A stretch of 35,011 nucleotides of DNA. Source: Flavobacteriales bacterium (GTDB taxonomy: Bacteria > Bacteroidota > Bacteroidia > Flavobacteriales > UBA7430). The translations under genes and the position numbers were made by a program. The DNA lies in contig NZJX01000006.1 of the NCBI GenBank assembly GCA_002692065.1, positions 1 to 35,011 of the forward strand, given 5' to 3'. A model generated the notes under the pieces. That model ran no database searches, was not told the origin of the DNA, and saw only the letters and a program-made list of their open reading frames with translations. Positions 17,202-25,933 of this stretch are shown piece after piece (positions within the stretch are counted from its first letter, which is position 1; every line of letters starts with the position of its first letter).

Positions 17202-19544
17202 ATGATTAATTCTAAAATGAGGTGTATTTTACTTTTTTATTGTTTATTTTTCATTTCAGCTTATGCGCAGGAAACTAAACCTCCTTATTTGGATAGTACT
17301 TTGTCTGTTGATAAAAGAATAGATGACTTAATGGGGAGAATGACTCTTTATGAAAGAGCTTGTCAAATGAATCAATTTGTTGGACTAGAACACATGAAAA
17401 AAGCGGAAGAAGATTTGTCTCCTGAGGATTTAAAAAAAAGTGATGCACAGGGGTTTTATAAGGGGGTATTTTCTTATGAGGTTGAACAAATGATTGTTAA
17501 TGGACAAATTGGTTCTTTTCTTCATGTAGTTACAGCAGAGGAAGCTAATTATTTACAAGAATTAGCATTTAAATCTAAATTAAAAATCCCACTACTTATT
17601 GGAATTGATGCAATACATGGAAATGCATTATATAAGGGAGCAACTGTTTATCCCTCTCCAATAACAATTGCTTCTTCATGGGATCAAACTAATTCATATA
17701 GTGTGGGTGTGCAAACTGCTTTTGAGATGAGAGCGACAGGGTCTCATTGGGCATTTACTCCAAATGTAGATGTAATGAGAGATGCCAGATGGGGAAGGGT
17801 AGGCGAAACCTTTGGTGAAGACCCATATTTAGTTGCTCAAATGGGTAAGGCTATGATAAATGGACTTCAGCAAGATGATTTTACAGGAATAGATAAAGTT
17901 ATAGCGTGTGCAAAGCACTTTATAGCTGGAAGTGAACCAATCAATGGATTGAATTTTTCTCCTATGGATATTTCAGAAAGAACATTAAATGAAATTTATT
18001 TACCACCATACAAGAGTGCTGTTGATGCAGGTGTTTTTTCAATTATGGCAGCTCATAATGAAGTTAATGGAATACCATGCCATGCAAATAAAAAACTTTT
18101 GACTGATTTAATCAGAAATAAATGGGGTTTTAAAGGGTTTTATGTTAGCGACTGGTTAGATATTGAAAGGTTGGAAACTCTTCACAGAGTTGCTAGGAAT
18201 TTCAAAGAAGCTATTTATATTGCTGTTGATGCAGGAATTGATATGCATATGCATGGTCCTAACTTTCCTGAATTATTAGTCGAATTAGTAGCTGAAGGAA
18301 AATTATCAGAAAATAGAGTAAATTATGCGTGTTCAAAAATATTAGAAGCTAAATTCAAGTTAGGGCTATTTGAAAATCGGTATGTAGATGAAAATAATAT
18401 TTCAAAAAAAATATTTAATCAATCCCATACAAAAACAGCTTTAAAATTAGCAAGGGAAGGTATAGTTTTATTAAAAAATAATGATATTCTCCCTCTAAGA
18501 AATCCTCAAAATAAAAAAAATAAAATATTAGTTACAGGTCCAAATTCTGATAATCAATCAATATTAGGTGATTGGCATAGCCCTCAGCCCAAAGAAAATG
18601 TATATACTATATACAAAGGTGTTGAAAAAATCGCTACAGATATGGGATATATAGTTGATCATCATGATAGTAATCAAAACATAATGAATATTTCAGAAAA
18701 TGATATCAATAAAACGATTGAAATTGCAAATAAATATGATATTGTAATTGTAGTAGTTGGAGATAATTCAATGAGGTATAATTGGAAACAAAAAACAGCA
18801 GGAGAAAATAGAGCAAGGATGGAACTTAATTTAGCTGGAAATCAATTAAATTTAGTCAAGAAATTAAAAGAAACTGGTAAAAATGTTATTGTTGTTTATG
18901 TAAATGGAAGACCAATTTCAGAACCTTGGATTTCTGAAAATATAAATGCAATTATAGAAGCTTGGGAGCCAGGCAGTTTTGGCGGATTAGCAGTTGCTGA
19001 AATTATTTTTGGAAAGATAAACCCTAGTGGTAAACTACCCTTAACTATTGCAAGATCAGTAGGTCAATTAAAAATGTTTTATAATCATAAGAACTCTATG
19101 TATTATAAAGATTATACTATGAATACTAATAAATCACTATATTCTTTTGGGTTTGGTTTAAGTTATACAAAATTTCAAATTAGTGAACCAAAATTTAATA
19201 GTTTAAAATTCAAAAAAGGAATTTTAAGTGTTTCAGTTGACATCAAAAATATTGGTCAAATTTCTGGTGATGAAATAGTTCAGCTATATATTTCTGATAA
19301 GTATAGTAGAATTACCCGACCTGTTATAGAACTTAAAGGTTTTAAAAGAGTTAATTTAAAACCAGGTGAATTAAAAAAGGTTACATTTGATATAGATAAA
19401 TCTGCATTTGCATATTATGATATAGAGATGAAACAAGTTGTTGAGGCAGGGGAATTTAATATTCTAATAGGTAATTCATCAAGAGTTGAGGACTTAAAGA
19501 GTAAAAGCTTCATTATTGACGAAACATTTTATATGAGAGACTAA
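17202..19544 (+). CDS. Exported GH3 beta-glycosidase (BglX-like)
   Basis: A 780-residue glycoside hydrolase family 3 enzyme, probably periplasmic, cleaving single sugars from the non-reducing end of beta-linked oligosaccharides. A signal peptide ends at AYAQ (about residue 23); ATG codons at 17202 and 17217 both fit. The TIM-barrel domain holds IGIDAIHG (about 133-140), ACAKHF (about 235-240) and the nucleophile Asp in VSDW (about residue 317). The second domain has the TAGENRARMELNLAGNQ segment expected to carry the acid/base Glu, and the C-terminal fibronectin-like domain begins near SVDIKNIGQISGDEIVQLYIS. It opens a same-strand series with two sulfatases and a formylglycine-generating enzyme (29 bases to the next gene), indicating a role in degrading a sulfated glycan. 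The exact sugar specificity is not readable. Confidence 0.94.
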   Translation: MINSKMRCILLFYCLFFISAYAQETKPPYLDSTLSVDKRIDDLMGRMTLYERACQMNQFVGLEHMKKAEEDLSPEDLKKSDAQGFYKGVFSYEVEQMIVNGQIGSFLHVVTAEEANYLQELAFKSKLKIPLLIGIDAIHGNALYKGATVYPSPITIASSWDQTNSYSVGVQTAFEMRATGSHWAFTPNVDVMRDARWGRVGETFGEDPYLVAQMGKAMINGLQQDDFTGIDKVIACAKHFIAGSEPINGLNFSPMDISERTLNEIYLPPYKSAVDAGVFSIMAAHNEVNGIPCHANKKLLTDLIRNKWGFKGFYVSDWLDIERLETLHRVARNFKEAIYIAVDAGIDMHMHGPNFPELLVELVAEGKLSENRVNYACSKILEAKFKLGLFENRYVDENNISKKIFNQSHTKTALKLAREGIVLLKNNDILPLRNPQNKKNKILVTGPNSDNQSILGDWHSPQPKENVYTIYKGVEKIATDMGYIVDHHDSNQNIMNISENDINKTIEIANKYDIVIVVVGDNSMRYNWKQKTAGENRARMELNLAGNQLNLVKKLKETGKNVIVVYVNGRPISEPWISENINAIIEAWEPGSFGGLAVAEIIFGKINPSGKLPLTIARSVGQLKMFYNHKNSMYYKDYTMNTNKSLYSFGFGLSYTKFQISEPKFNSLKFKKGILSVSVDIKNIGQISGDEIVQLYISDKYSRITRPVIELKGFKRVNLKPGELKKVTFDIDKSAFAYYDIEMKQVVEAGEFNILIGNSSRVEDLKSKSFIIDETFYMRD

Positions 19545-19573
19545 TCTAACTTTATTATTGAATCAAATTACTA

Positions 19574-21193
19574 ATGTTTAACAAAAAAAATTATTTCCAA
19601 TCAAAAACAAATCAATTTACACTATATTTATATGTTTTTGAAAACATAGTAAATGTCCAATTATTTGTTGTATTGTTTTGTCTATTCAGTTGTTCTGAAA
19701 GTCAAAAAAATAATAAAATAGAACCTGAGTTAATTTCACATACAAGAGAAAAAATGAATGTTTTATTTATTATTGCAGATGACCTAAATTGTGATCTCGG
19801 CTCTTACGGAAATTCAGTTGTAAAAACCCCTAATATTGATCGTCTTGCTGAAATGGGAGTGCTGTTTGAAAACGCTCATAATCAATATCCATTATGTGGT
19901 CCATCACGAGCCTCATTTATGACGGGCATGTATACCAATCAAACTAAGATAACCGAGAATAATATGAATCTTAGGAATTCCGTTCCTGATGTTATTACCT
20001 TGGGTCAACGTTTCAGACAACAAGGTTATCAATCCGTTCGAATTGGTAAAGTTTTTCACTATGACAACCCAAGTGCAATAGGAACATCAGGGAATGATGA
20101 CATTTATTCTTGGGACCAAACCGTCAATCCATATGGTAGAGATAAAATTGAAGAATATAAAATTAACACCCTAAAACCAAGAAGGTATGGTGGAACTTTA
20201 AGTTGGTTAGCTGCTGATGGTAAAGATGAAGAGCAAACAGATGGTATTGGAGCAAGTGAGGCTATCAAAAAGCTTGATGATTTTGCTATGAATAACACTC
20301 CATTTTTTTTAACTGTAGGGTTTTTTAGACCTCATACCCCATTTGTAGCTCCTAAAAAATATTTTGATCTTTATGATCGAGAAAAAATTGAAATTCCAAA
20401 AATCTCTAGTGACTATTTAGCAACTCTTCCAGAGCCTGCTGTAAAATCAATTAGAGCAAAAAAAAATCAGCTAAATCTCGAAAAAGAACTTGCTCAAGAA
20501 ATTAAAGAGGCTTATTATTCAACCATTTCATTTGTGGATGCTCAGGTTGGTAGACTTCTTGATCATCTTAAATCATCTGGATTAGACAAAAATACAATTG
20601 TAGTATTTACATCTGATCATGGCTATCATATGGGAGAACATGGTCACTGGCAAAAACAAACACTTTTTGATAATGCAACCCGAATTCCATTAATAATTTC
20701 TTTTCCAAACATGAAAAATAAAGGAGGTATATCTAAGAGTCCAGTTGAATTAATTGATCTTTATCCTACCTTAATGGATTTGACTGGAATAAATATACCT
20801 GAACATGTTGTTGGAAAAAGTCTAGAACCATTAATGAAAAACTTGAAAGCTTCAGTTCGAGGAAGTGCACTTACCAGATGGCGAAAAGGATATTCAATCA
20901 AAACTAAACGCTTCAGGCTCACAAAGTGGGGAAGTAATGGAGAGTTAGGTTATGAGCTCTACGACCATAAGAACGATAAGAAAGAGCTAATTAATCTTGC
21001 TAGAAACCAAGATTACAATGAAATAATGGATTCTTTAAAATTAGTAATCGAACAAAGAATTATTGAAGCCTCAATTAAACCTAAAGGTTTAGGCAGACAA
21101 TTTGAAGATGCCAAACCCACCCCAAAAGCAAAAAATATTACTTTTGGGGACATCCACGCTGTAAATGGAGAAATATTGTATTTTAAGAAATAA
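19574..21193 (+). CDS. S1-family sulfatase, iduronate-2-sulfatase-like (S1_7-like)
   Basis: A 539-residue exported sulfatase, probably a lipoprotein (CLFSC, lipid Cys about residue 40, after an unusually long 25-residue polar lead). The alkaline-phosphatase-type fold shows the metal-binding DD in FIIADDLNCDLGSYG (about 69-70), the sulfatase signature LCGPSR with the formylglycine-forming Cys at about 108, the iduronate-2-sulfatase-like features RIGKVFH and GFFRPHTPFVAPKKYFDLY, and the second metal site TSDHGYHMGEHGHW. These resemble human IDS and subfamily S1_7, so desulfation at a 2-O position of a sugar is plausible but unproven. It sits 29 bases after the GH3 gene. The Cys must be converted to formylglycine; a suitable enzyme is encoded two genes on. 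Confidence 0.93.
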   Translation: MFNKKNYFQSKTNQFTLYLYVFENIVNVQLFVVLFCLFSCSESQKNNKIEPELISHTREKMNVLFIIADDLNCDLGSYGNSVVKTPNIDRLAEMGVLFENAHNQYPLCGPSRASFMTGMYTNQTKITENNMNLRNSVPDVITLGQRFRQQGYQSVRIGKVFHYDNPSAIGTSGNDDIYSWDQTVNPYGRDKIEEYKINTLKPRRYGGTLSWLAADGKDEEQTDGIGASEAIKKLDDFAMNNTPFFLTVGFFRPHTPFVAPKKYFDLYDREKIEIPKISSDYLATLPEPAVKSIRAKKNQLNLEKELAQEIKEAYYSTISFVDAQVGRLLDHLKSSGLDKNTIVVFTSDHGYHMGEHGHWQKQTLFDNATRIPLIISFPNMKNKGGISKSPVELIDLYPTLMDLTGINIPEHVVGKSLEPLMKNLKASVRGSALTRWRKGYSIKTKRFRLTKWGSNGELGYELYDHKNDKKELINLARNQDYNEIMDSLKLVIEQRIIEASIKPKGLGRQFEDAKPTPKAKNITFGDIHAVNGEILYFKK

Positions 21194-21233
21194 TGGATTC
21201 ATTTTAAACATTAAAATTATAAAATTTGATATT

Positions 21234-22703
21234 ATGATATTACAAGAAGCATTAAAAAAAATACCATTTAGCGTTAATAAAAAAGTATTTTTCCTAGTTG
21301 GAATTTTGTTACTTTTTTTTTCATGTAATTTTAATGATGTTTCTAAAGAAAAAAATTTTTATACATCCTCTCCTAATTTCATACTTATTTTAGCTGATGA
21401 TCAGGGTTGGAATGGCACCTCAGTTAAAATGATGGATAACGAGCCAGGATCAAAAAGTGATTACTTTGAAACACCAAACTTAGAGATTCTCTCTAAAAGA
21501 GGTATTCGGTTTTCTAATGCTTATGCAAGTGCTCCTGTTTGTGCTCCTTCAAGGTATAGTATTCAATTTGGAAAAACACCAGCTCGGCTATCATTGATTC
21601 GTGTTGGAATGAATACAGATCATATTGATCATGAAGGATTTATAAGTATACCTAAGGCGCTTAAAAAAATAAATAGACAATATAAAGCAGCACATTTTGG
21701 AAAATGGGGAATGGGTAGTAATCCTGATGTTTTAGGTTATGATTTAAGCGATGGGACCACTAAAAATAAGGATGGGGGGCATATTAATAATAAAAGTCAA
21801 TGGGAAAATACATTTAAAAAGGATCCGAAAAAAATTTTCTCTATAACTGACAGAGCATTAAATTTCATGAAATCTTGTAAAGCAGAAAAAACCCCTTTTT
21901 ATCTTCAAATTTCTCATTATGCTGTTCATGCCAACATTGAATCCAAAGAAATAAGCTATTCTCGGTTAAAAGATAAGCCAAAGGGGGAACAACAAAAAAA
22001 TCTAGGATTTGCTGCAATGACTTTTGATTTAGATGAAGGGCTTGGTATACTTTTGAATAATATAAAAGAACTTGGCATCGAAGACAACACTTATATCATA
22101 TACATGTCTGATAATGGTTCAGTGCCTAATATCCCAGCAGCCAGGAAGTATCAAAAAAGTTATAACTACCCTTTGAGTAGAGGTAAATGGGATGCACTAG
22201 AAGGAGGAGTTCGTGTTCCACTAATTATTTCTGGACCAGGAATTAAAAATGGTTCAGAGTCTTCCATACCTGTCTCTGGAAGCGACCTCTTACCTACTAT
22301 ATTAGAATTAGCTGGCAATAAAACAATCACATTGAATGAGATTGATGGAGGGAGTTTTGCGCCAATACTTTTGAATAAAAATAATGACCAAATTAAAAGA
22401 GCGGTTGATGGTATTTTCTTTCATGTTCCCTATAAAAATGGTATTGCTTTAAAAAGACCACATTCTGCAGTAAGAAAAGGAGATTATAAGCTAGTTAAAT
22501 TTCAAGATGATAAATCAATCTTTTTGTATAATTTAGTAGAAGACAAAATGGAACAAATAAATTTAGCCCCTCAAAATCTAAAGAAAGCAAAAGAATTGGA
22601 AAAAATGTTAGATAATTATCTAATTGAGGTCCATGCCCCAAAATGGCAAGATGGAATTACTTGGAAAAAGACACCTTTAAATGAAATTAACTCAAACTAC
22701 TAA
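21234..22703 (+). CDS. S1-family sulfatase (arylsulfatase A-like)
   Basis: A 489-residue exported lipoprotein sulfatase. I placed the start at ATG 21234: an earlier in-frame ATG at 21165 lies inside the previous gene and adds a non-signal-like lead, whereas the chosen start gives a lipoprotein signal (LLLFFSC, lipid Cys about 31). The metal-binding DD is in LILADDQGWNG (about 55-56), the active-site Cys at about 103 in VCAPSR, then AHFGKWGMGS, YMSDNGS, and SRGKWDALEGGVRVPLIISGPG, which is typical of arylsulfatase-like S1 members (perhaps S1_16). The regiospecificity is unknown. The gene is 40 bases after the previous sulfatase, and the next gene starts 3 bases after its stop, so they are almost certainly co-transcribed. 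Confidence 0.92.
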   Translation: MILQEALKKIPFSVNKKVFFLVGILLLFFSCNFNDVSKEKNFYTSSPNFILILADDQGWNGTSVKMMDNEPGSKSDYFETPNLEILSKRGIRFSNAYASAPVCAPSRYSIQFGKTPARLSLIRVGMNTDHIDHEGFISIPKALKKINRQYKAAHFGKWGMGSNPDVLGYDLSDGTTKNKDGGHINNKSQWENTFKKDPKKIFSITDRALNFMKSCKAEKTPFYLQISHYAVHANIESKEISYSRLKDKPKGEQQKNLGFAAMTFDLDEGLGILLNNIKELGIEDNTYIIYMSDNGSVPNIPAARKYQKSYNYPLSRGKWDALEGGVRVPLIISGPGIKNGSESSIPVSGSDLLPTILELAGNKTITLNEIDGGSFAPILLNKNNDQIKRAVDGIFFHVPYKNGIALKRPHSAVRKGDYKLVKFQDDKSIFLYNLVEDKMEQINLAPQNLKKAKELEKMLDNYLIEVHAPKWQDGITWKKTPLNEINSNY

Positions 22704-22706
22704 TTC

Positions 22707-23876
22707 TTGATCAGTAATAAAAAATATATATTGTTTGGGACTCTGACTTTTCTTCTAACTTCATGTAAGATTCGAGATAAAAATTCAAATACAAATGAAG
22801 AAATCAAAAATAACAATTGCCAAAAGACATGCCTTGAAAATTCAAGAACAAAGAGTCTCCTTAAGGAAATAGACCATACAAATGTTGTTAACAAAATAAA
22901 TGATTCATTATATTGTTTAAACCCAGACTCCAATGAGAGTATGGCTTATATTCCAGGGGGGATATATAGTATGGGTTCAAGTAACATAGACATGGCTCTA
23001 AAAAGGGAGCTCCCTCAACATCAAGTTAAAGTAAACGCCTTTTATATGGATATTCACGAGGTAACAAATTCTCAGTTTTCTGCTTTTGTTAGGGCAACTA
23101 ATTATAAAACTGTTGCAGAGCGTCAAATTGATTGGGATATAATTAAAAAACAACTTCCAAAAAATACTCCCAAACCTAATCCTGATCTTCTACAACCCGG
23201 ATCAATGGTATTTGTCTCGAGTAAAGATATCTATAATTTGATTGATATCTCCCAATGGTGGAGATGGATTAAAGGAGCTGATTGGCAGCATCCTTATGGT
23301 CCAGAAAGTAATATTAAGGGTAAAGGACAAGAACCTGTTGTTCATATTTGTTACCATGATGCTTTAGCATATGCAAAATGGTGTGGAAAGCGCTTACCTA
23401 CTGAAGCAGAATGGGAGTGGGCAGCTAGAGGGGGGTTAAAAGATAAAGTTTATCCCTGGGGGAATTTATCTGTGGAAAAAGGAACCCCCAAATGTAATTA
23501 TTGGACAGGAATTTTCCCAACTAAAAATACTGAGACAGATGGTTTTGAAGGGGTTGCACCAGTGATGCAATATGAACCAAATGGCTATGGTCTTTATGAT
23601 ATGGCAGGGAATGTTTGGGAAATTTGTGAAGATTGGTATGATGAAAATTATTATTCATCTTTAAATCTAACGGAAATTCAAGATAATCCAAAGGGACCAA
23701 AGACATGGAATTATCCCATGGAACCAATGGATCCAAAACGTGTTATTCGTGGAGGATCATTTTTATGTAATGATAGTTATTGCTCAAGCTATAGGGTTTC
23801 AGCTAGAATGCCTTATTCTCAAGATACAGGTATGAGTCACACTGGATTCAGATGTGTAAAAGATGTCACTCCATAA
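22707..23876 (+). CDS. Exported formylglycine-generating enzyme (sulfatase activation, SUMF1-like)
   Basis: A 389-residue FGE-fold protein that should oxidise the Cys of C-x-P-S-R sulfatases to formylglycine. It keeps both catalytic cysteines, at about residues 354 and 359 in GGSFLCNDSYC, with the five-residue spacing of human C336/C341, plus the FGE features YIPGGIYSMGSS, IHEVTNSQF, KRLPTEAEWEWAARGG, YGLYDMAGNVWE and GFRC. This argues for a true copper-dependent, oxygen-using enzyme over a non-catalytic FGE-like domain. The N-terminus (ILFGTLTFLLTSC) is a lipoprotein signal with lipid Cys about 20, so it acts outside the cytoplasm. The start must be TTG at 22707: an in-frame stop is two codons upstream and the next ATG would cut into the fold. 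It follows the sulfatase gene by 3 bases. Confidence 0.9.
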   Translation: MISNKKYILFGTLTFLLTSCKIRDKNSNTNEEIKNNNCQKTCLENSRTKSLLKEIDHTNVVNKINDSLYCLNPDSNESMAYIPGGIYSMGSSNIDMALKRELPQHQVKVNAFYMDIHEVTNSQFSAFVRATNYKTVAERQIDWDIIKKQLPKNTPKPNPDLLQPGSMVFVSSKDIYNLIDISQWWRWIKGADWQHPYGPESNIKGKGQEPVVHICYHDALAYAKWCGKRLPTEAEWEWAARGGLKDKVYPWGNLSVEKGTPKCNYWTGIFPTKNTETDGFEGVAPVMQYEPNGYGLYDMAGNVWEICEDWYDENYYSSLNLTEIQDNPKGPKTWNYPMEPMDPKRVIRGGSFLCNDSYCSSYRVSARMPYSQDTGMSHTGFRCVKDVTP

Positions 23877-23979
23877 TTAACTTTATATTGTTATTCTCAA
23901 TTTAATTATAAATAGATATCACAATTATTGATTCCAATAAAATTTTGTTAAAGTGTTTATTACATTAACTATAAAAAGT

Positions 23980-24010
23980 CTTGTCTTATAATTTTAATTT
24001 ATTATTTTTG
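23980..24010 (+). promoter_or_regulatory. Promoter of the outer-membrane barrel/lipoprotein/glycosidase cassette
   Basis: A -33-like CTTG (23980-23983) and a perfect -7 match TATTTTTG (24003-24010) are separated by exactly 19 bases, as in Bacteroidota primary-sigma promoters. Transcription would begin near 24017, only about 18 bases before the ATG at 24035. This also argues against the longer TTG start at 23981, which would lie inside the promoter. Confidence 0.55.
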
Positions 24011-24034
24011 CCATGTTTACACATCTTGTATGTT

Positions 24035-25930
24035 ATGAGGAGATCATTTTGGTTCATTCTTTTTATGTGGTGGGGGTCTTCTTTTTCTCAAGATACAATT
24101 ATCCAGCAAAAACCTTTTAGCAGTAATATTTTGAGTTTTAAGAACCCTTCAACTTCAATAGCATTTTCAGGTTATTACAGGTTTTTAGGTTTTGTGCGAA
24201 ATCAAAAAGAGACATTTCCAAATAACGCTGGCAAAACAGTATTTATTAACTCAGGAGATGTGTTTAGAGAACCTATGCTTCTTTTAAAGTTAAATGGAAA
24301 AACGAGAGACAACATTAGTTTTGGCGCTGATTTAATGATCAATAGTTTATATAAAGGCCCTTCAGCTATTTATACTCGAGCTTTGACCCTAGAGCTTGGA
24401 CTTAATCTAACAACATCATTTGCTACGAAATACGGAAACTTTAATTTTAAATCAGGGGGTGTTTCATGGTATAGACAAAGTCGACTCACTGTCTGGGGAA
24501 ACAGATCCTTTAATAGGACCAGTATCTTTGAAAGAAGACCTCAAACTTTATTGAATAAATTACCTATTAATCGTTATTCAAATTATTACAATAGTGGATT
24601 GGTAGATCAAGGAATTAGATATGGGAATCGAGCCTTTCAAGGTATTTTTCTTCAAGGATCTAAGCTTCCATTAAATTTTTCTGTAAAAGGAGTTATTGGG
24701 AAAACTAACTTCAACCGATCTTTACTTGAAACTAGTGATAATTTCACAGGGTGCTTTCAACTTAAAAATATGCTCAGTCCCAATTTAAAAGTTGCTTACA
24801 ATTACCTTTCCTCATGGGCAGATACAGACTCTTTGAGAGATGATAAAAGAAACTATTTTATTCATTCTTTTGAATTGGTAAAGAAGTGGAATAAAATACA
24901 ATTCGAAATGGAGATAGGACTAGGGAAGTATAGTGATCCTAATCAGAATTTGGGCTATGGAGAAGCTATCCTTTTAAATATTAAAACAGCAAAATCAAAT
25001 AAAGTCCCCTTAAATGTTCAGTTTTATAGAATTTCACCACAATTTGTAAACGTTACAGGAAACTTTTTAAACACCTCAGTTCTCGAGGTCTTCCCAAATG
25101 TGGAAGGTATAGGAACTACAGTGAGAACACCTTTTCAAAGTCCAATTGTAGGGCTTGGAAGACCTGTAAATAATAGACAAGGTTTCTCTATTAATGCAGA
25201 TGCTAGTCTTGGTAGGTTGAAATTAAACGGAGGTATTGGAATATATGCTGAGATTGATACTTCATATGCTGCTTTGTCTTATATCCACAATGTTAATAGC
25301 CAGACACTATCAAGGCTAAATATATTTGCACAAAACTGGGGACCATATAATGCCCTAAATTCTACTTACAGAGGAGTCTTTGAAAATGTAAATATTAGTG
25401 ATACCACTGCAAGTGGATTTGCAAATTTTAAAAAGTTTTACAACACTATTGAATTCCAAGCCAAATACAATAATAAGATATTTGGAAAGAACTACTATAT
25501 ATTTTCTCTAACACGACTTAATTCTTGTCAAAAAAATTTAAAGGCTCTTCCACAGGTTAATAGCCAAGCACTGATTAGTCAACTTAGCGAAGAAATAGAT
25601 TTTAGTATTGAATTAACAAAGAAATCAACATTTGTTTTAAGCTATGGTGTAGAAAAAATATTAGGTAATAATTCTACAGATATAGGAGACAGCCCAGAAC
25701 CTTCTGCAACAAGTGCTTTTTTTGAGAGGTTGGGTCTTAAAAAGCTTTTCAGATATACGAAAGCAAGAAATCAAAAAAACACACTTTTTGGTTTAGGTTT
25801 TGATTATATGATAGGTCCAAATGCAATGATTTTTTTTCGTCACAACCGGTACAGATATTTTGACCCCAATTTTATAGAAAATCATTTAAAAGGCTGGGAA
25901 ACAATGCTTGAATTAAAAATAAAATTTTAA
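24035..25930 (+). CDS. Outer-membrane beta-barrel protein of unknown family (first of pair)
   Basis: A 631-residue product starting MRRSFWFILFMWW with a signal peptide cleaved at SSFSQ. The rest alternates hydrophobic and polar residues in many short strands and ends in WETMLELKIKF, with a terminal Phe as expected for an outer-membrane barrel. The start contains SIAFSGYYRFLGFVRNQ, and there is no TonB plug or carboxypeptidase-like domain, so it is neither SusC nor a TonB receptor. I recognise no family. It opens a five-gene cassette with another barrel (3 bases downstream), two lipoproteins and a glycosidase, flanked by sulfatase genes. A porin, surface glycan channel or binding scaffold is possible but unproven. 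Start chosen by signal peptide and promoter position. Confidence 0.75.
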   Translation: MRRSFWFILFMWWGSSFSQDTIIQQKPFSSNILSFKNPSTSIAFSGYYRFLGFVRNQKETFPNNAGKTVFINSGDVFREPMLLLKLNGKTRDNISFGADLMINSLYKGPSAIYTRALTLELGLNLTTSFATKYGNFNFKSGGVSWYRQSRLTVWGNRSFNRTSIFERRPQTLLNKLPINRYSNYYNSGLVDQGIRYGNRAFQGIFLQGSKLPLNFSVKGVIGKTNFNRSLLETSDNFTGCFQLKNMLSPNLKVAYNYLSSWADTDSLRDDKRNYFIHSFELVKKWNKIQFEMEIGLGKYSDPNQNLGYGEAILLNIKTAKSNKVPLNVQFYRISPQFVNVTGNFLNTSVLEVFPNVEGIGTTVRTPFQSPIVGLGRPVNNRQGFSINADASLGRLKLNGGIGIYAEIDTSYAALSYIHNVNSQTLSRLNIFAQNWGPYNALNSTYRGVFENVNISDTTASGFANFKKFYNTIEFQAKYNNKIFGKNYYIFSLTRLNSCQKNLKALPQVNSQALISQLSEEIDFSIELTKKSTFVLSYGVEKILGNNSTDIGDSPEPSATSAFFERLGLKKLFRYTKARNQKNTLFGLGFDYMIGPNAMIFFRHNRYRYFDPNFIENHLKGWETMLELKIKF

Positions 25931-25933
25931 CCT

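Noticed and set aside
23981-24034. Longer start (TTG) for the first outer-membrane barrel
   Set aside because: It lies inside the best promoter match of the window; the ATG at 24035 begins a standard signal peptide.
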